A stretch of DNA of 64,000 nt from an uncultured Chloroflexota bacterium (lineage in GTDB: Bacteria > Chloroflexota > Limnocylindria > Limnocylindrales > CSP1-4), in the NCBI GenBank assembly GCA_903822495.1, contig CAIJPD010000066.1:161384-225383 (forward strand). Reading direction: 5' to 3'. The notes below the pieces were generated by a model. That model did not search any database. It saw nothing but the letters and a program-made list of their open reading frames with translations, and was not told the origin of the DNA. Below are positions 26,992 through 35,715 of this stretch, piece by piece (position 1 is the first letter of the stretch; each line of letters begins with the position of its first letter). Position numbers and translations under genes: made by a program.

Positions 26992-28169
26992 TTCACCTCA
27001 GCGGCCGGGGCGGCCGCGCTGCTTGCAAGGGCGGCCCGCTGGGCCGCCGCGACCGCCGCTCCCGGGGTCACCGGACGGCCCAGCTCGATCAGTGCGCCTT
27101 CGAAGGCGGCGGCGACGCCGAGGATCTCCTCGACCGTGGCCGAGCCCAGGTGGCCCACCCGGAAGATCTTCCCGGTCAGCTTGCCCTGGCCGCCGGCGAG
27201 GACCACACCCCGGCGGGTCACCGCGGCGTTGAACGCCTTCCAGTCGAGGCGATCCGGGATCAGGACGGCCGTGACCGTCTTCGACGCGTTGGCTGGATCG
27301 GCAAGCATCGGGAAGCCCAGCTCGGCCAGCGCGGCCCGGGTGGCCGCGGCACACGCCTCGTGCCGGGCAAACACGCCCGCGCTGGTCTCCTCCTCCAGGA
27401 GGCGCAGCCCTTCGTCGACCTGGTAGAACACGGCGACCGCCGGGGTCCAGGGTGTCTCACCCGTGGCATGCGCCTTGCGGTGCGCACGGAGGTCAAAGTA
27501 GAAGCGCGGACCTGTCGTGGTCTCCATGGCGTGCCAGGCTCGCTTGGAGGCGGCCACCATCGCCAGCCCCGGGGCCGACATCCACGCCTTCTGCGATGCG
27601 GTCACCGCCACGTCAACGCCCCACGCGTCCATCTCGAACGGGACCGCGCCGATGCTCGAGATCCCGTCGACGAGGATCAGGGCCTCCGGCTGCACCTCTC
27701 GGCAGACGGCCGCCAGCTCGGCGAGCGGGTTGATGACCCCGGTCGAGGTCTCGTTGTGTGTGATCAGGACGGCCCGGTAGCCTGGATTGGCGGCCAGGTG
27801 CGCGCGCACGACCGCCGGATCGGCGGCGGTGCCCCATTCGAAATCGAGCTTCGTGACGTTCGCCCCGAAGGCCGTCGCCACCTCGGCAAATCGATCGCCG
27901 AAGGAGCCGATGCTGAGCGCCAGGACGCGATCACCCGGGGAGATCGTGTTCACGACGACGGCCTCCATCCCGCCCGAGCCTGAGCACGACAGGATGGCGA
28001 TGTCGTTGTCGGTCCCGAAGAACGGCCGCATCCGGTCGAGGACGCGGACGAGCATCGCCGTGAAGTCCGGGCTGCGGTGGTTGATCATCTGGCGTCCGCC
28101 GGCGGTGCGGACGGAGGGCGGCAGGCCAACCGGGCCAGGGATCCGGAGGTTGGGCTCGAAGCGGGTCAC
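26988..28169 (-). CDS. class V aminotransferase (serine-pyruvate / alanine-glyoxylate / phosphoserine type)
   Basis: This 393-residue PLP enzyme of the small alanine-glyoxylate/serine-pyruvate aminotransferase branch has the PLP Lys in VTASQKAWM (near residue 192), the substrate loop PGPVGLPPSV at the N-terminus, the cofactor Asp in LVDGISSIGA, and SGSGGMEA near residue 63. Its place directly upstream of serA with an ATGA overlap suggests it acts as the phosphoserine aminotransferase. Enzymes of this type do so in several lineages lacking classic SerC. GTG 28169 has AGGAGG 6 nt upstream. The C-terminal 20 residues are Ala-rich. Confidence 0.88.
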   Translation of the reverse strand: MTRFEPNLRIPGPVGLPPSVRTAGGRQMINHRSPDFTAMLVRVLDRMRPFFGTDNDIAILSCSGSGGMEAVVVNTISPGDRVLALSIGSFGDRFAEVATAFGANVTKLDFEWGTAADPAVVRAHLAANPGYRAVLITHNETSTGVINPLAELAAVCREVQPEALILVDGISSIGAVPFEMDAWGVDVAVTASQKAWMSAPGLAMVAASKRAWHAMETTTGPRFYFDLRAHRKAHATGETPWTPAVAVFYQVDEGLRLLEEETSAGVFARHEACAAATRAALAELGFPMLADPANASKTVTAVLIPDRLDWKAFNAAVTRRGVVLAGGQGKLTGKIFRVGHLGSATVEEILGVAAAFEGALIELGRPVTPGAAVAAAQRAALASSAAAPAAEVK

Positions 28170-28280
28170 TGGCGGCCTCCTGGCGGGCTAGGGTTCTGGC
28201 GATGGCGGACGAGGACCGTACGGCGGTACGAGCAGGAGCACCGGCGATGAACCGGCGCGACGGCGGGATCGTGCCACGGC

Positions 28281-28312
28281 TTGACAGGATCGCGCCAGTG
28301 GCGCATATATGC
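28281..28312 (+). promoter_or_regulatory. vapBC promoter and overlapping palindromic operator
   Basis: A consensus TTGACA at 28281-28286 is followed about 17-19 nt later by CATATA/TATATG. The -10 is part of the perfect palindrome GCATATATGC (28303-28312), and a second palindrome CATATG covers the start codon. This is what is expected for autoregulation by a ribbon-helix-helix antitoxin. The -10 ends about 7 nt before the ATG. Confidence 0.6.
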
Positions 28313-28318
28313 GGTCAT

Positions 28319-28567
28319 ATGGCAACCAGGCGAACGACGGTTCTGCTCGATGGCGACCTGCTGGAACGGCTGGATCGGGTAGCCCATCGTCAGCGCACCA
28401 CCAAGACCGCCATCATCGGGGAGGCGCTCGAGACCTGGCTGGCCGCCAACGAAGCGGCGCCCGACCTGGCCTTCATCGGCGTGGGCCGAAGCAGCCACGG
28501 GCGGCTCTCGCTGGATGGCCGGGTCATCACGCGGCGCGAGGCCGGTCGACCGGCCCGGCGGGTCTGA
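28319..28567 (+). CDS. ribbon-helix-helix antitoxin (VapB/CopG type)
   Basis: This 82-residue protein has an N-terminal ribbon-helix-helix, RRTTVLLDGDLLERLDRVAHRQ then TKTAIIGEALETWL. The C-terminal tail (residues 48-82) would wrap the toxin. It should neutralise the PIN toxin encoded 3 nt downstream and repress the shared promoter. ATG 28319 is only about 7 nt from the -10 element and has no Shine-Dalgarno, so the mRNA is probably leaderless. Confidence 0.8.
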   Translation: MATRRTTVLLDGDLLERLDRVAHRQRTTKTAIIGEALETWLAANEAAPDLAFIGVGRSSHGRLSLDGRVITRREAGRPARRV

Positions 28568-28569
28568 CC

Positions 28570-28983
28570 ATGGCCATCCTGCTCGACACCAGCGCCGTCC
28601 TCGCGGCGGCAGATCGGGCGGATCTCAACCACGATGCCGCCGTGGCCTGGTTCCGTCGCGCCGATGAGCCGCTTCTCCTGTCCGCGCTGACCCTCGGCGA
28701 GCTGGACGTGCTGCTGCAGCGCGAGCTGGGCCAGCACGCCTCGCTGGCCGTCGTGGATTCGCTGGTCGGCGGCGAGATCCGGCTGGTGGCGCCCACGACG
28801 GCTGACCTGTCTCGTGCGGCGGGGCTGCTGGGGGAGGCCGCGGAGCACCGGCCGCGGTTGGCCGACGCCGTGCTGGTGGCCATTGCGGAACGCCTCGGGG
28901 TCCGGCGGGTGGCCACGTTCGACCGTCGCCCGATCGCCGTGTTCCGGCCCCGCCACGTGCGTGCCCTGGATCTCGAGCCATGA
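28570..28983 (+). CDS. PIN-domain ribonuclease toxin (VapC type)
   Basis: This 137-residue PIN-domain protein has first acidic residue in AILLDTSAVLAAAD, the conserved Glu in SALTLGELDVLL, and the third and fourth acidic positions in PRLADAVLVAIAERLG and VATFDRRP. All four PIN carboxylates are present, so an active Mg-dependent RNase is expected. ATG 28570 follows the antitoxin stop by 2 nt. Its own stop overlaps the next start as ATGA, an unusual third partner. Confidence 0.85.
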   Translation: MAILLDTSAVLAAADRADLNHDAAVAWFRRADEPLLLSALTLGELDVLLQRELGQHASLAVVDSLVGGEIRLVAPTTADLSRAAGLLGEAAEHRPRLADAVLVAIAERLGVRRVATFDRRPIAVFRPRHVRALDLEP

Positions 28984-29882
28984 AGCCGGAACGCGGCGCA
29001 CTCGTCTCGGCACTGGTGTTGGTCGCGGCGATCGCCGGCGTGGTCACGGCCGGCGTGGGGTTGCCCAGAGCCAGCGCCGGCCCCAGTCCCGCGGCCACCC
29101 TCGTGGCGATCGCCCCCGTGTCGCCCGCGGGCCAATCCCCGACAGTGCCCCCGACAGTGCCCCCAACAGTTCCGCCGACACTGGCCCCCAGCGCGCCGCG
29201 GTCGCCCGCGACCGCTTCGCCGGCGATGCCAACCTCGACGCCGTTGCCCGCGCGGGTCGCGGTCGACGTGCGCCTCGTCGCGGACCCGGTCGCCAACTTC
29301 GCCTCGGAGGCCCACAAGGACTGGTGCTCACCCGCCACGGTGCAGATGGTCCTCGCGATGCGCCAGCGCGCCGACACGTCAGTCGCCTTCCAGGCGGCGG
29401 TCGCAGGGCGGGTCGGCGAGTGGTCCACCGTGGCCGACAGCCGCAATAGCGGCTGGGGGCCAACGGCGATCGCGTCGGCGATCACGGCGTACGGGGTGGG
29501 GGGCTATACGGTCACCGTCTATCAGACCCGGGCCGGTGCCTTGCGCGGCGCCGCGGCAGCACTATCGCGGACGGGATCACCGGTGATCCTGCTGGTCTGG
29601 CGCGGGGCCCACGCCTGGGTCATGAACGGCTACCGGGCCGACGCCGATCCCACGGTCTTCGCCGATGCCACCGTGGGAGGCGCGTACATCATGGATCCCT
29701 GGTACCCGCGGGTCTCCATGATCTGGGGCCGCTCCGACGGACCCGGTGTCTTCCAGGATTCGGCGGAGATGGTCCGCAACTTCCTCCCGTGGGCGCGACC
29801 GGAGGGACTCTACCCGGAACGCGACGGCCGGTACGTCATCGTTGCCCCGACGCTGCCCGGCCCTTCATCCCTGCCCGGGTAG
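28980..29882 (+). CDS. secreted C39-like cysteine peptidase domain protein
   Basis: This 300-residue protein has an N-terminal signal/anchor helix (LVSALVLVAAIAGVVTAG) and a Pro/Thr linker with TVPP tandem repeats (residues ~54-66). A peptidase_C39_2-like domain follows: catalytic Cys in HKDWCSPATVQMVL, His in WRGAHAWVMNGY and Asp in YIMDPWY. It should act outside the membrane, on an unknown substrate. It begins inside the last codons of the PIN toxin gene (ATGA overlap), which looks like a three-gene unit, though read-through fusion of unrelated genes is possible. Confidence 0.75.
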   Translation: MKPERGALVSALVLVAAIAGVVTAGVGLPRASAGPSPAATLVAIAPVSPAGQSPTVPPTVPPTVPPTLAPSAPRSPATASPAMPTSTPLPARVAVDVRLVADPVANFASEAHKDWCSPATVQMVLAMRQRADTSVAFQAAVAGRVGEWSTVADSRNSGWGPTAIASAITAYGVGGYTVTVYQTRAGALRGAAAALSRTGSPVILLVWRGAHAWVMNGYRADADPTVFADATVGGAYIMDPWYPRVSMIWGRSDGPGVFQDSAEMVRNFLPWARPEGLYPERDGRYVIVAPTLPGPSSLPG

Positions 29883-30039
29883 CGACCACGCCGTCACTCG
29901 CCACGGACGCTTGGCCGCCCTCGGGGGGCCGGCTGCGGCGCCCGCATTGGCGTCAGGCGGCGAGCCGGTGTGCGCCCGCCCGCCCGGGTGGCGCGGCACC
30001 GCCAAGCCAGGGGCATCGCCAGGCCGGGGCGGTGCGCGA

Positions 30040-30723
30040 TCAGGACGCGATCAGGCCGCGACGGATGGCGTACAGCGTCAGGTCAGCGTTGGTCTCCAGC
30101 CCGAGCTTCTCGAGGACTCGGCCACGATAGGTGCTGACCGTCTTTGGCGAGAGCCCGAGGTCTTCGGCGATCGCTCCAGTCGACTCACCCCGGGCCAGGC
30201 GGGTGAACACGTCCATCTCGCGGTTCGACAGCAGGACGTGTGGTCGCTCGATGGCCTCCTGGCCGCCGGAGATCATCAGGTCCAGCAGTTGCTCGGAGAC
30301 GTGCTGGCTGACGTAGCGCCGGCCGCTCGCCAACTGCGTGAGCGCGCTCATGAGGTCGGCGACGTCGGCGGATTTCGAGACGTAGCCGTTGGCCCCCGCG
30401 CTCATGCAGCGCACGGCCCAGTCGTGCTCGTCGTTCATGGAGTAGACCAGGATCCGCAGTGTCGGGCGGAGCGCGCGGAGCGATTCGATGAGGGGGATGC
30501 CGCCGCCGGGCATCCCCAGGTCCATGATGACGAAGTCGGCACGGAGATCGGGATCCAGCACGGACTGGACCAGGTCGTCGCCGCTACCGGCGGTGGCGAC
30601 CACGGTCGCGACTCGACTCGACTCGAGGACCCGCGTCAGGCCGGTCCGGACCACCACGTGGTCATCGGCGATCACGGCGCGGAGGAGGCCCGGGGACGCC
30701 GGCGTCTGGCGCTCGGTGGTCAC
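30040..30723 (-). CDS. NarL/LuxR-family response regulator
   Basis: This is a two-component response regulator of about 227 residues. The receiver domain has acidic pair ADDH, phospho-acceptor Asp in FVIMDLGMPGGG, and Lys in GYVSKSAD. The C-terminal LuxR HTH spans LSNREMDVFTRLARGESTGAIAEDLGLSPKTVSTY to the end. It should be phosphorylated by the PAS histidine kinase encoded just upstream on the same strand (140 nt from that gene's stop at 30863) and then regulate unknown promoters. The start is uncertain: GTG 30723 puts the receiver at the N-terminus; the in-frame GTG 30774 adds 17 residues. Confidence 0.85.
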   Translation of the reverse strand: MTTERQTPASPGLLRAVIADDHVVVRTGLTRVLESSRVATVVATAGSGDDLVQSVLDPDLRADFVIMDLGMPGGGIPLIESLRALRPTLRILVYSMNDEHDWAVRCMSAGANGYVSKSADVADLMSALTQLASGRRYVSQHVSEQLLDLMISGGQEAIERPHVLLSNREMDVFTRLARGESTGAIAEDLGLSPKTVSTYRGRVLEKLGLETNADLTLYAIRRGLIAS

Positions 30724-30862
30724 CGGGGCCCCGCCACAGAGCGTCCGCAGAGGCGCGCGGGACCTGGGTGCCACGGCGGCGGCGCCACGGCGGGTCGCCC
30801 ACTGCCCGTCTGCGCGACTACGGCCACGGCAACCACGGTCTGCACTCCCGTCCTGACGGAAC

Positions 30863-33433
30863 TCACCGGCGCGCCCTCCGGTCGGGAGCGCGAAGGTAGA
30901 TCGTCATGATCGCACCTCCGCCGGGTTGGTTGGCCGCGTGGATGGCGCCGCCGGCCGCCTGCAGGGTGGCAAATGCGGTCGCGAGGCCCAGTCCCGTCCC
31001 GCTACCCCCCGGCTTGGTCGTGAAGTAGGGCTCGAAGATCCGCTCCAGGTTCTCGGGCGGGATCCCGCTGCCTTGATCGGCAACGCGGATTACGACGTAG
31101 TGTCCTGTCGCCAGGCCGATCCTGGTCGCGTCGCCGGCGCGCAGCGTCTGCCCGATGGCCTCGATGACGATCCGTCCGGCCCCGGGCGTGGCATCACGCG
31201 CGTTGAGGACGAGATCGAGGAAGACCTGCTGGAGATGCACGTCATCGATCTGGGCTGGGAGTGCACCGGCGGGCAATCGAAGGTCGAGGCTGATCCGATC
31301 ACCGGCCAGGCGCTCCAGGACCGGCCTGAGGTCCCGGATGGACCGACCGACGTCGGTGACGGAGGTCGGGGGTCGTGGTCGGGCAAAGTCGAGCAGCTGT
31401 CGGGAGAGCGCCGTCCCCATGGCCACCGCCTTGCGCACGGAGTCGAGGTCCGAGATCAGCTCGTCCCTGGGTTCATCGGGACCCATCAGGCCCAGGTGGA
31501 GCTCGACGCCGAACAGCATGTTCTTGAAGTCGTGGGCGACTCGGGCCGCCAGCTCGCCGAGGGCGGCCATTCGGGCCAGCTGCTCGCTCGTCGCGCGGGC
31601 GCGCAGGGCGTCGGTCACGTCCAGGGCGAGGAGGCCACACAGGTCCTCTCCAAACGCAAAGCCCGTGACCTGGTAGGTGCGTCCGTTGGCCGGGAGCACG
31701 ATGTCCCGCGTGATGGCTCTGCCGCCGGCGGCGACGTCCCGCGAGACGGAGAGGGCAATCTCCACCCCCGCACCGTACAGCTCGGTCGCCTTCCTGCCGA
31801 CGATCTGGTCGGCCGGCGTCCCAAGCAGCTCGGTCGCCGACTGATTGACCGCCTGGAACTCCCAGTCGATGATCTGCCCCGCCTCATCGCGCACCAGTCG
31901 CACGACCATGCTGTACAGCGGCGCGTTCTCGAAGAGCGCCCGAAAGGCCTCACGGGAAGCTGCGGCCTCGCTCTCATGCCGGTGGCGTGCGGTCACGTCA
32001 GTCGCGACGCCGTACCAGCGCACGGCCAGTCCGTCGTCGCCGACCACCGAGCGCATCCGCTCATTCAGCCAGACGATCTCATCATCCGACCGGCGGATCC
32101 GGTACTCGAGCTCGTAGCGTCGGAGCTCAGGTTCGATGATGCGGCGCTCCTGCGCCCTGTCCCAGGTGGCAAGGACCGGCGCCCGGTCCTCCGGCACAAC
32201 CAGGCTGCGCCAGAAGCCCGGGCTGGCCAGCTGTTCCGCGCTGTAGCCGAAGAGGGACTCGGTCTGCCCCGCGACGAACCCACTGTCGTTGGCGACGTCC
32301 TGGACGGTGACAACGGCATCCAGCTCGGCGACCAGCGATCGGTAGCGCTCCTCCGACGCGATCAGTTCACGCTCCCGCCGGAGTCGGTCCGTGATGTCGC
32401 GCAGGGAGGCGACGAAGCCATCGGGGCTCTGCCCGATGGTGGCGTCGTACAGTCGATCACCCAACCCCAGGGTCGTGCCGGCCAGCTGCCCCGTGCCAGT
32501 GGCCTGGTCGGCCAGCGGTACGAGCGCGCCAAGCCCCGGGGTCGATGCCGTGATGGTGTCCCCTGGCGGCGTTGCGGACCTGGCCCCAACCTGCTCGCGC
32601 CATGCCCGGTTGACCCAGCGCACGTCGAGGCCTGGCGTGCCGCCGCTGGGTGTGTCGCCCGGCCCGAGGATCGCCATCGGATCTCGAACGGCCTCAAAGG
32701 CCGCCCGGAACCGCTCCTCGCTGGCGCGCAGCTCCTCGACGGCCTCGTGCTGCTCCGTGACCTCGAGCGCGAGCACGAAGATCCCCTCGCGGACGGGCTG
32801 CACGTTGACGTCGAACCAGCCGACCGTTCCATCCTCGAACGAGTGCCCGGTCTCAAACCTCCACGGCCGTCGTTCGGCGATGCAGGTCGCCAGCCGGCGG
32901 TGGATCTCGGAGCCTGCGAAGGCGCCGACCACGTCGAGCACGCTCTGGTTCAGGAGGTCGGCCACCGGTCGCCCGAGGAGCCGTCCCGCCGACGGATTGA
33001 GGTAGCGGAAACGCCAGTCGCCATCGATGATCGCCGCTCCATCTCGCATCTCGTCGAGCACGGCGAGAAAGCCTTGATCGTCGAGGGCGGAGGATCCGGC
33101 AGGTGCCGACGGCCAGGGGGCGTTGACCCGGGCGTCGGGACCCTTGGTCGGGCGCCGCTCCCCGGTCTCCGCGCCTGGCGCCAAGGGTGTCAACGGCCGA
33201 ATGTGGCGGTCGATGCTGGGCTCCGGCGATCTGGATGGAGCGGCTCGGCGGATCGACGCGATGCCGGTCGACCCGTCCGCCGTGGTCGGAGCCACAGTAT
33301 GACGCCAGCCAGGGCCGAGAAGGACACACAAGGCGCCGGACGTCACGTCGGGCCGCTGGGCCGTGTGGGGGGGGTCGCGCTCATCCACGGATCGGGCGAT
33401 CGGTGGGGGGCCGGCCGGGTCCGGATCCAGCAT
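30863..33433 (-). CDS. multi-PAS soluble sensor histidine kinase
   Basis: A kinase of up to 856 residues. After a low-complexity N-terminus (1-115) come about four PAS domains: near 117-235, 235-365, 365-495 (with the PAC-type YELEYRIRRSD stretch), and 500-625. Next is the HisKA domain with phospho-acceptor His in ARVAHDFKNMLFG (near 645), then a HATPase_c with N box NARDAT and G boxes ADQGSGIPPENL and GGSGTGLGLA. No transmembrane helix is seen, so it senses a cytoplasmic signal. Start ATG 33433 is the longest; internal starts up to about residue 102 are possible. It pairs with the response regulator gene at 30040. Confidence 0.88.
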   Translation of the reverse strand: MLDPDPAGPPPIARSVDERDPPHTAQRPDVTSGALCVLLGPGWRHTVAPTTADGSTGIASIRRAAPSRSPEPSIDRHIRPLTPLAPGAETGERRPTKGPDARVNAPWPSAPAGSSALDDQGFLAVLDEMRDGAAIIDGDWRFRYLNPSAGRLLGRPVADLLNQSVLDVVGAFAGSEIHRRLATCIAERRPWRFETGHSFEDGTVGWFDVNVQPVREGIFVLALEVTEQHEAVEELRASEERFRAAFEAVRDPMAILGPGDTPSGGTPGLDVRWVNRAWREQVGARSATPPGDTITASTPGLGALVPLADQATGTGQLAGTTLGLGDRLYDATIGQSPDGFVASLRDITDRLRRERELIASEERYRSLVAELDAVVTVQDVANDSGFVAGQTESLFGYSAEQLASPGFWRSLVVPEDRAPVLATWDRAQERRIIEPELRRYELEYRIRRSDDEIVWLNERMRSVVGDDGLAVRWYGVATDVTARHRHESEAAASREAFRALFENAPLYSMVVRLVRDEAGQIIDWEFQAVNQSATELLGTPADQIVGRKATELYGAGVEIALSVSRDVAAGGRAITRDIVLPANGRTYQVTGFAFGEDLCGLLALDVTDALRARATSEQLARMAALGELAARVAHDFKNMLFGVELHLGLMGPDEPRDELISDLDSVRKAVAMGTALSRQLLDFARPRPPTSVTDVGRSIRDLRPVLERLAGDRISLDLRLPAGALPAQIDDVHLQQVFLDLVLNARDATPGAGRIVIEAIGQTLRAGDATRIGLATGHYVVIRVADQGSGIPPENLERIFEPYFTTKPGGSGTGLGLATAFATLQAAGGAIHAANQPGGGAIMTIYLRAPDRRARR

Positions 33434-33542
33434 GCTTATCTACTGGATTGGGTCCGGACCCGGCGATCGGAGGGTAGTGCCGGGACCCAGAGTGCGGTGG
33501 GCCCCGGTACACGCCAAACACTATTGATTTGCCTTGCGTGCG

Positions 33543-33566
33543 CTAGTCGGCAGGGGCGCCGACTAG
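33543..33566. repeat. inverted repeat CTAGTCGG-N8-CCGACTAG
   Basis: A perfect 8-bp inverted repeat with an 8-nt spacer in the 250-nt gap between the histidine kinase start and the rarA stop, beside a locally AT-richer stretch. There is no T-run on either strand. It may be an operator upstream of the kinase gene. A second imperfect repeat (GGTCCGGATCCAG/CTGGAT-N5-CCGGACC) lies around 33418-33460 over the kinase start. Confidence 0.4.
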
Positions 33567-33683
33567 CCTGCCAACAAGGCTTCGCCGCCGGATCAGACAG
33601 GGGACATCGCTGGTGTAGGCGGGGGGCCTGCGGCTGTCAGACGATGCTGACGGCCGAACGGGCAGGTCGGCGACGCGTTCGCC

Positions 33684-35084
33684 TCAGCGCCCACGCTTGC
33701 GCTTGATCGGCCCTTCGGATCGACGGGTGGTCCGGGCCTCCATCCGGGCCTTCAGGGCGGCTTCCTGCCCCTCGTCGGTGGGCCGGTAGTAGCGGCGACC
33801 CGCGAGGGCATCGGGGAGGTAGGCCTGCGTCACGTCCTCACCCTCGAACTCGTGTGGGTTTCGGTACCCCACGCCGATCCCGTGCTGCTGCATCCGGCGG
33901 TCCGCGGCGTTGCGCAGGTGCAACGGGACTGGCAGCGAGCCGTGCTGCTTCACGTCATCCAGGGCGGCGAAGTAGGCGCGCCCCGTCGAATCGGACTTGG
34001 GCAGCACGGCCAGCAGGATGGCGGCCTGCGCGAGGGCGTACTGCGCCTCCGGGAGGCCGACGAACTCCAACGCCTGGGCCGCCGCCACCGCCACCTGCAG
34101 GCCCCTGGGGTCCGCGTTCCCGACATCCTCGGAGGCGGCGATGACCAGCCGGCGGGCGATGAACCTGGGGTCCTCGCCGGCCTCGATCATGGTCGCCAGC
34201 CAGTAGAGCGCCGCATCGGGGTCGTTGCCGCGGATGCTCTTGATCAGCGCGGAGGCAGTGTCGAAATGCCCGTCGCCCGCCCGGTCGTAGCCCAGGACGC
34301 GCTGCTGGGCCGCCGCCTCGACATCCTCGAGGCGCGGCGACACCCGGCCCTCCCGGTCGCGGGCTCCTTCCCCGTCGGCCATCGCCACGGCCGCCTCCAG
34401 GATGTTCAGCGCGGAGCGCGCATCACCCCCGGCCACTGAGACCAGGTGGTCGAATGGCACGGGCTCCAGGTCGACACCGCCCGCCGGCCCCAGGTGTCCG
34501 GCAAGGCCGCGTTCGGTGTCGTCGAGGGCGCGCCGGAGCACCGTTGCGATGTCGCCATCGGTCAGCGGCTCCAGGCGCCAGACGCGCATCCGGGAGAGGA
34601 GTGCCGAGTTCACCTCGAAGTAGGGGTTCTCGGTGGTGGCGCCCACCAGGATCACGGTGCCGTCCTCGACGTGGGGCAGGAGCGCATCCTGTTGCGCCTT
34701 GTTGAATCGATGGATCTCGTCGAGGAAGAGGACCGTCCTGGACTGGTGGAGTGCCGAGCGGTCCTGGGCCTCGGCGATCAGCGCCCGGACGTCGGCGACG
34801 CCGGACATGACGGCCGAGAGCGTCGCGAACTCGGCCCCGATGGCCAGCGCGAGCACGCGCGCCAGGCTGGTCTTCCCGGTGCCCGGAGGGCCCCACAGCA
34901 GGAGCGACGAGAGGTGGCCGCGCGAGACGGAGCGTCGCAGTGGTCCGCGCTCACCGAGGAGGTGCTCCTGGCCGACCAGCTCATCGATGGTGCGCGGCCG
35001 CATCCGGGCGGCGAGGGGCTGCCGTTCCGGGGACGGGCGGAAGAGCGCGTCGGGACGGGCGCCGGTGGGGCGTCGGGCGGGCAT
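33684..35084 (-). CDS. rarA: replication-associated recombination protein RarA (MgsA), AAA+ ATPase
   Basis: This 466-residue RarA/MgsA/WRNIP1-type clamp-loader-like ATPase acts at stalled replication forks. It has FRPSPERQPLAARMRPRTIDELVGQEH at the N-terminus, Walker [14 protein letters not shown] (near residue 65), Walker B VLFLDEIHRFNKAQQDALLP, and sensor GATTENPYFEVN. The C-terminal tetramerisation region contains YWLATMIEAGEDPRFIARRLVI and DALAGRRYYRPTD. ATG 35084 lies 6 nt after a TAGACT -10 on the minus strand with no Shine-Dalgarno. Confidence 0.95.
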   Translation of the reverse strand: MPARRPTGARPDALFRPSPERQPLAARMRPRTIDELVGQEHLLGERGPLRRSVSRGHLSSLLLWGPPGTGKTSLARVLALAIGAEFATLSAVMSGVADVRALIAEAQDRSALHQSRTVLFLDEIHRFNKAQQDALLPHVEDGTVILVGATTENPYFEVNSALLSRMRVWRLEPLTDGDIATVLRRALDDTERGLAGHLGPAGGVDLEPVPFDHLVSVAGGDARSALNILEAAVAMADGEGARDREGRVSPRLEDVEAAAQQRVLGYDRAGDGHFDTASALIKSIRGNDPDAALYWLATMIEAGEDPRFIARRLVIAASEDVGNADPRGLQVAVAAAQALEFVGLPEAQYALAQAAILLAVLPKSDSTGRAYFAALDDVKQHGSLPVPLHLRNAADRRMQQHGIGVGYRNPHEFEGEDVTQAYLPDALAGRRYYRPTDEGQEAALKARMEARTTRRSEGPIKRKRGR

Positions 35085-35090
35085 TGGCGC

Positions 35091-35096
35091 AGTCTA
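35091..35096 (-). promoter_or_regulatory. -10 element TAGACT of rarA, leaderless spacing
   Basis: Minus-strand TAGACT ends 6 nt before the rarA ATG. The spacer GCGCCA has no ribosome binding site. Confidence 0.5.
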
Positions 35097-35140
35097 CGCG
35101 CGGCGCGGGCACACGCTCCGCGCGCGGCCCGGAGCGACAA

Positions 35141-35557
35141 TCAGAGCTTGACCACGCCGACGACGTTGATGGCAAGGGCGATGGCCAGGAGGATCGCGAG
35201 CATCAGGCCCGCGGTGAGGCCGATCCGGCGGACGTCGCGCGCGACGTAGGCGTACTCGTGGGCGGCCCGTACGCTGAGCGGCTGGTTGAGCAGCTCGGGA
35301 TCCATCTCGCGGCCACCTCCGGCGCGGCGGGCGCGGGCGGCCAGGGCGGCGGCGCGGGCGCGGGCCGCGGCCTTCTCCTGGGCGACGAGCGCGGCCTCCA
35401 GCTCCGCGGCGCGCTGCGCCTCCTCTTCCGTGAGGGAGGCGGCGGGTGCCTTGGACGCGGCGGAGGGCTTGCCGGCGGTGCCGGACGCGGCCCCGAGCGG
35501 CCGGTCGGGTCGGGGCCGGCTGGTCGGTCGACCGGAGACGCGTGCGCGCTTCGCCAT
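35141..35557 (-). CDS. small protein with charged helical region and C-terminal membrane helix
   Basis: This 138-residue protein has a basic, disordered N-terminus (residues 1-40), an Ala/Glu/Arg coiled-coil-like helix (TEEEAQRAAELEAALVAQEKAAARARA), and one C-terminal transmembrane helix (GLMLAILLAIALAINVVGVV) preceded by YAYVARDVRRI. The topology suggests a tail-anchored or bitopic cytoplasmic-facing protein. No family is named. ATG 35557 has GGAGG about 12 nt upstream and an extended -10 TGCTATCCT at 35606-35614. It lies just upstream of rarA, which has its own -10. Confidence 0.55.
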   Translation of the reverse strand: MAKRARVSGRPTSRPRPDRPLGAASGTAGKPSAASKAPAASLTEEEAQRAAELEAALVAQEKAAARARAAALAARARRAGGGREMDPELLNQPLSVRAAHEYAYVARDVRRIGLTAGLMLAILLAIALAINVVGVVKL

Positions 35558-35605
35558 GAAGATGTGGGCCTCCGCTGGGTGCGGCCGTTGGACCGGCCGG
35601 GCCAG

Positions 35606-35614
35606 AGGATAGCA
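35606..35614 (-). promoter_or_regulatory. extended -10 promoter TGCTATCCT (minus strand)
   Basis: TGC-TATCCT on the minus strand lies 48 nt upstream of ATG 35557, giving a leader of about 40 nt that contains GCGGAGG. Confidence 0.5.
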
Positions 35615-35715
35615 TCGGGGAGGAGCGTCCTGCCGCCGGCGGCTCGCACGGCGCGCCGGGTTCACCCGGGCGCCCCTGCGCTACACTCCCGCCAGCCAGC
35701 CGGAGGAGCCACGCC

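Noticed and set aside
29883..30039. Possible small gene between the C39-like gene and the response regulator
   Set aside because: Frames there lack start signals and protein-like composition; I see nothing supported in this gap.
30926..33706. 926-codon open frame on the plus strand over the histidine kinase
   Set aside because: The kinase on the other strand has all PAS, HisKA and HATPase motifs; the plus frame is a composition shadow.
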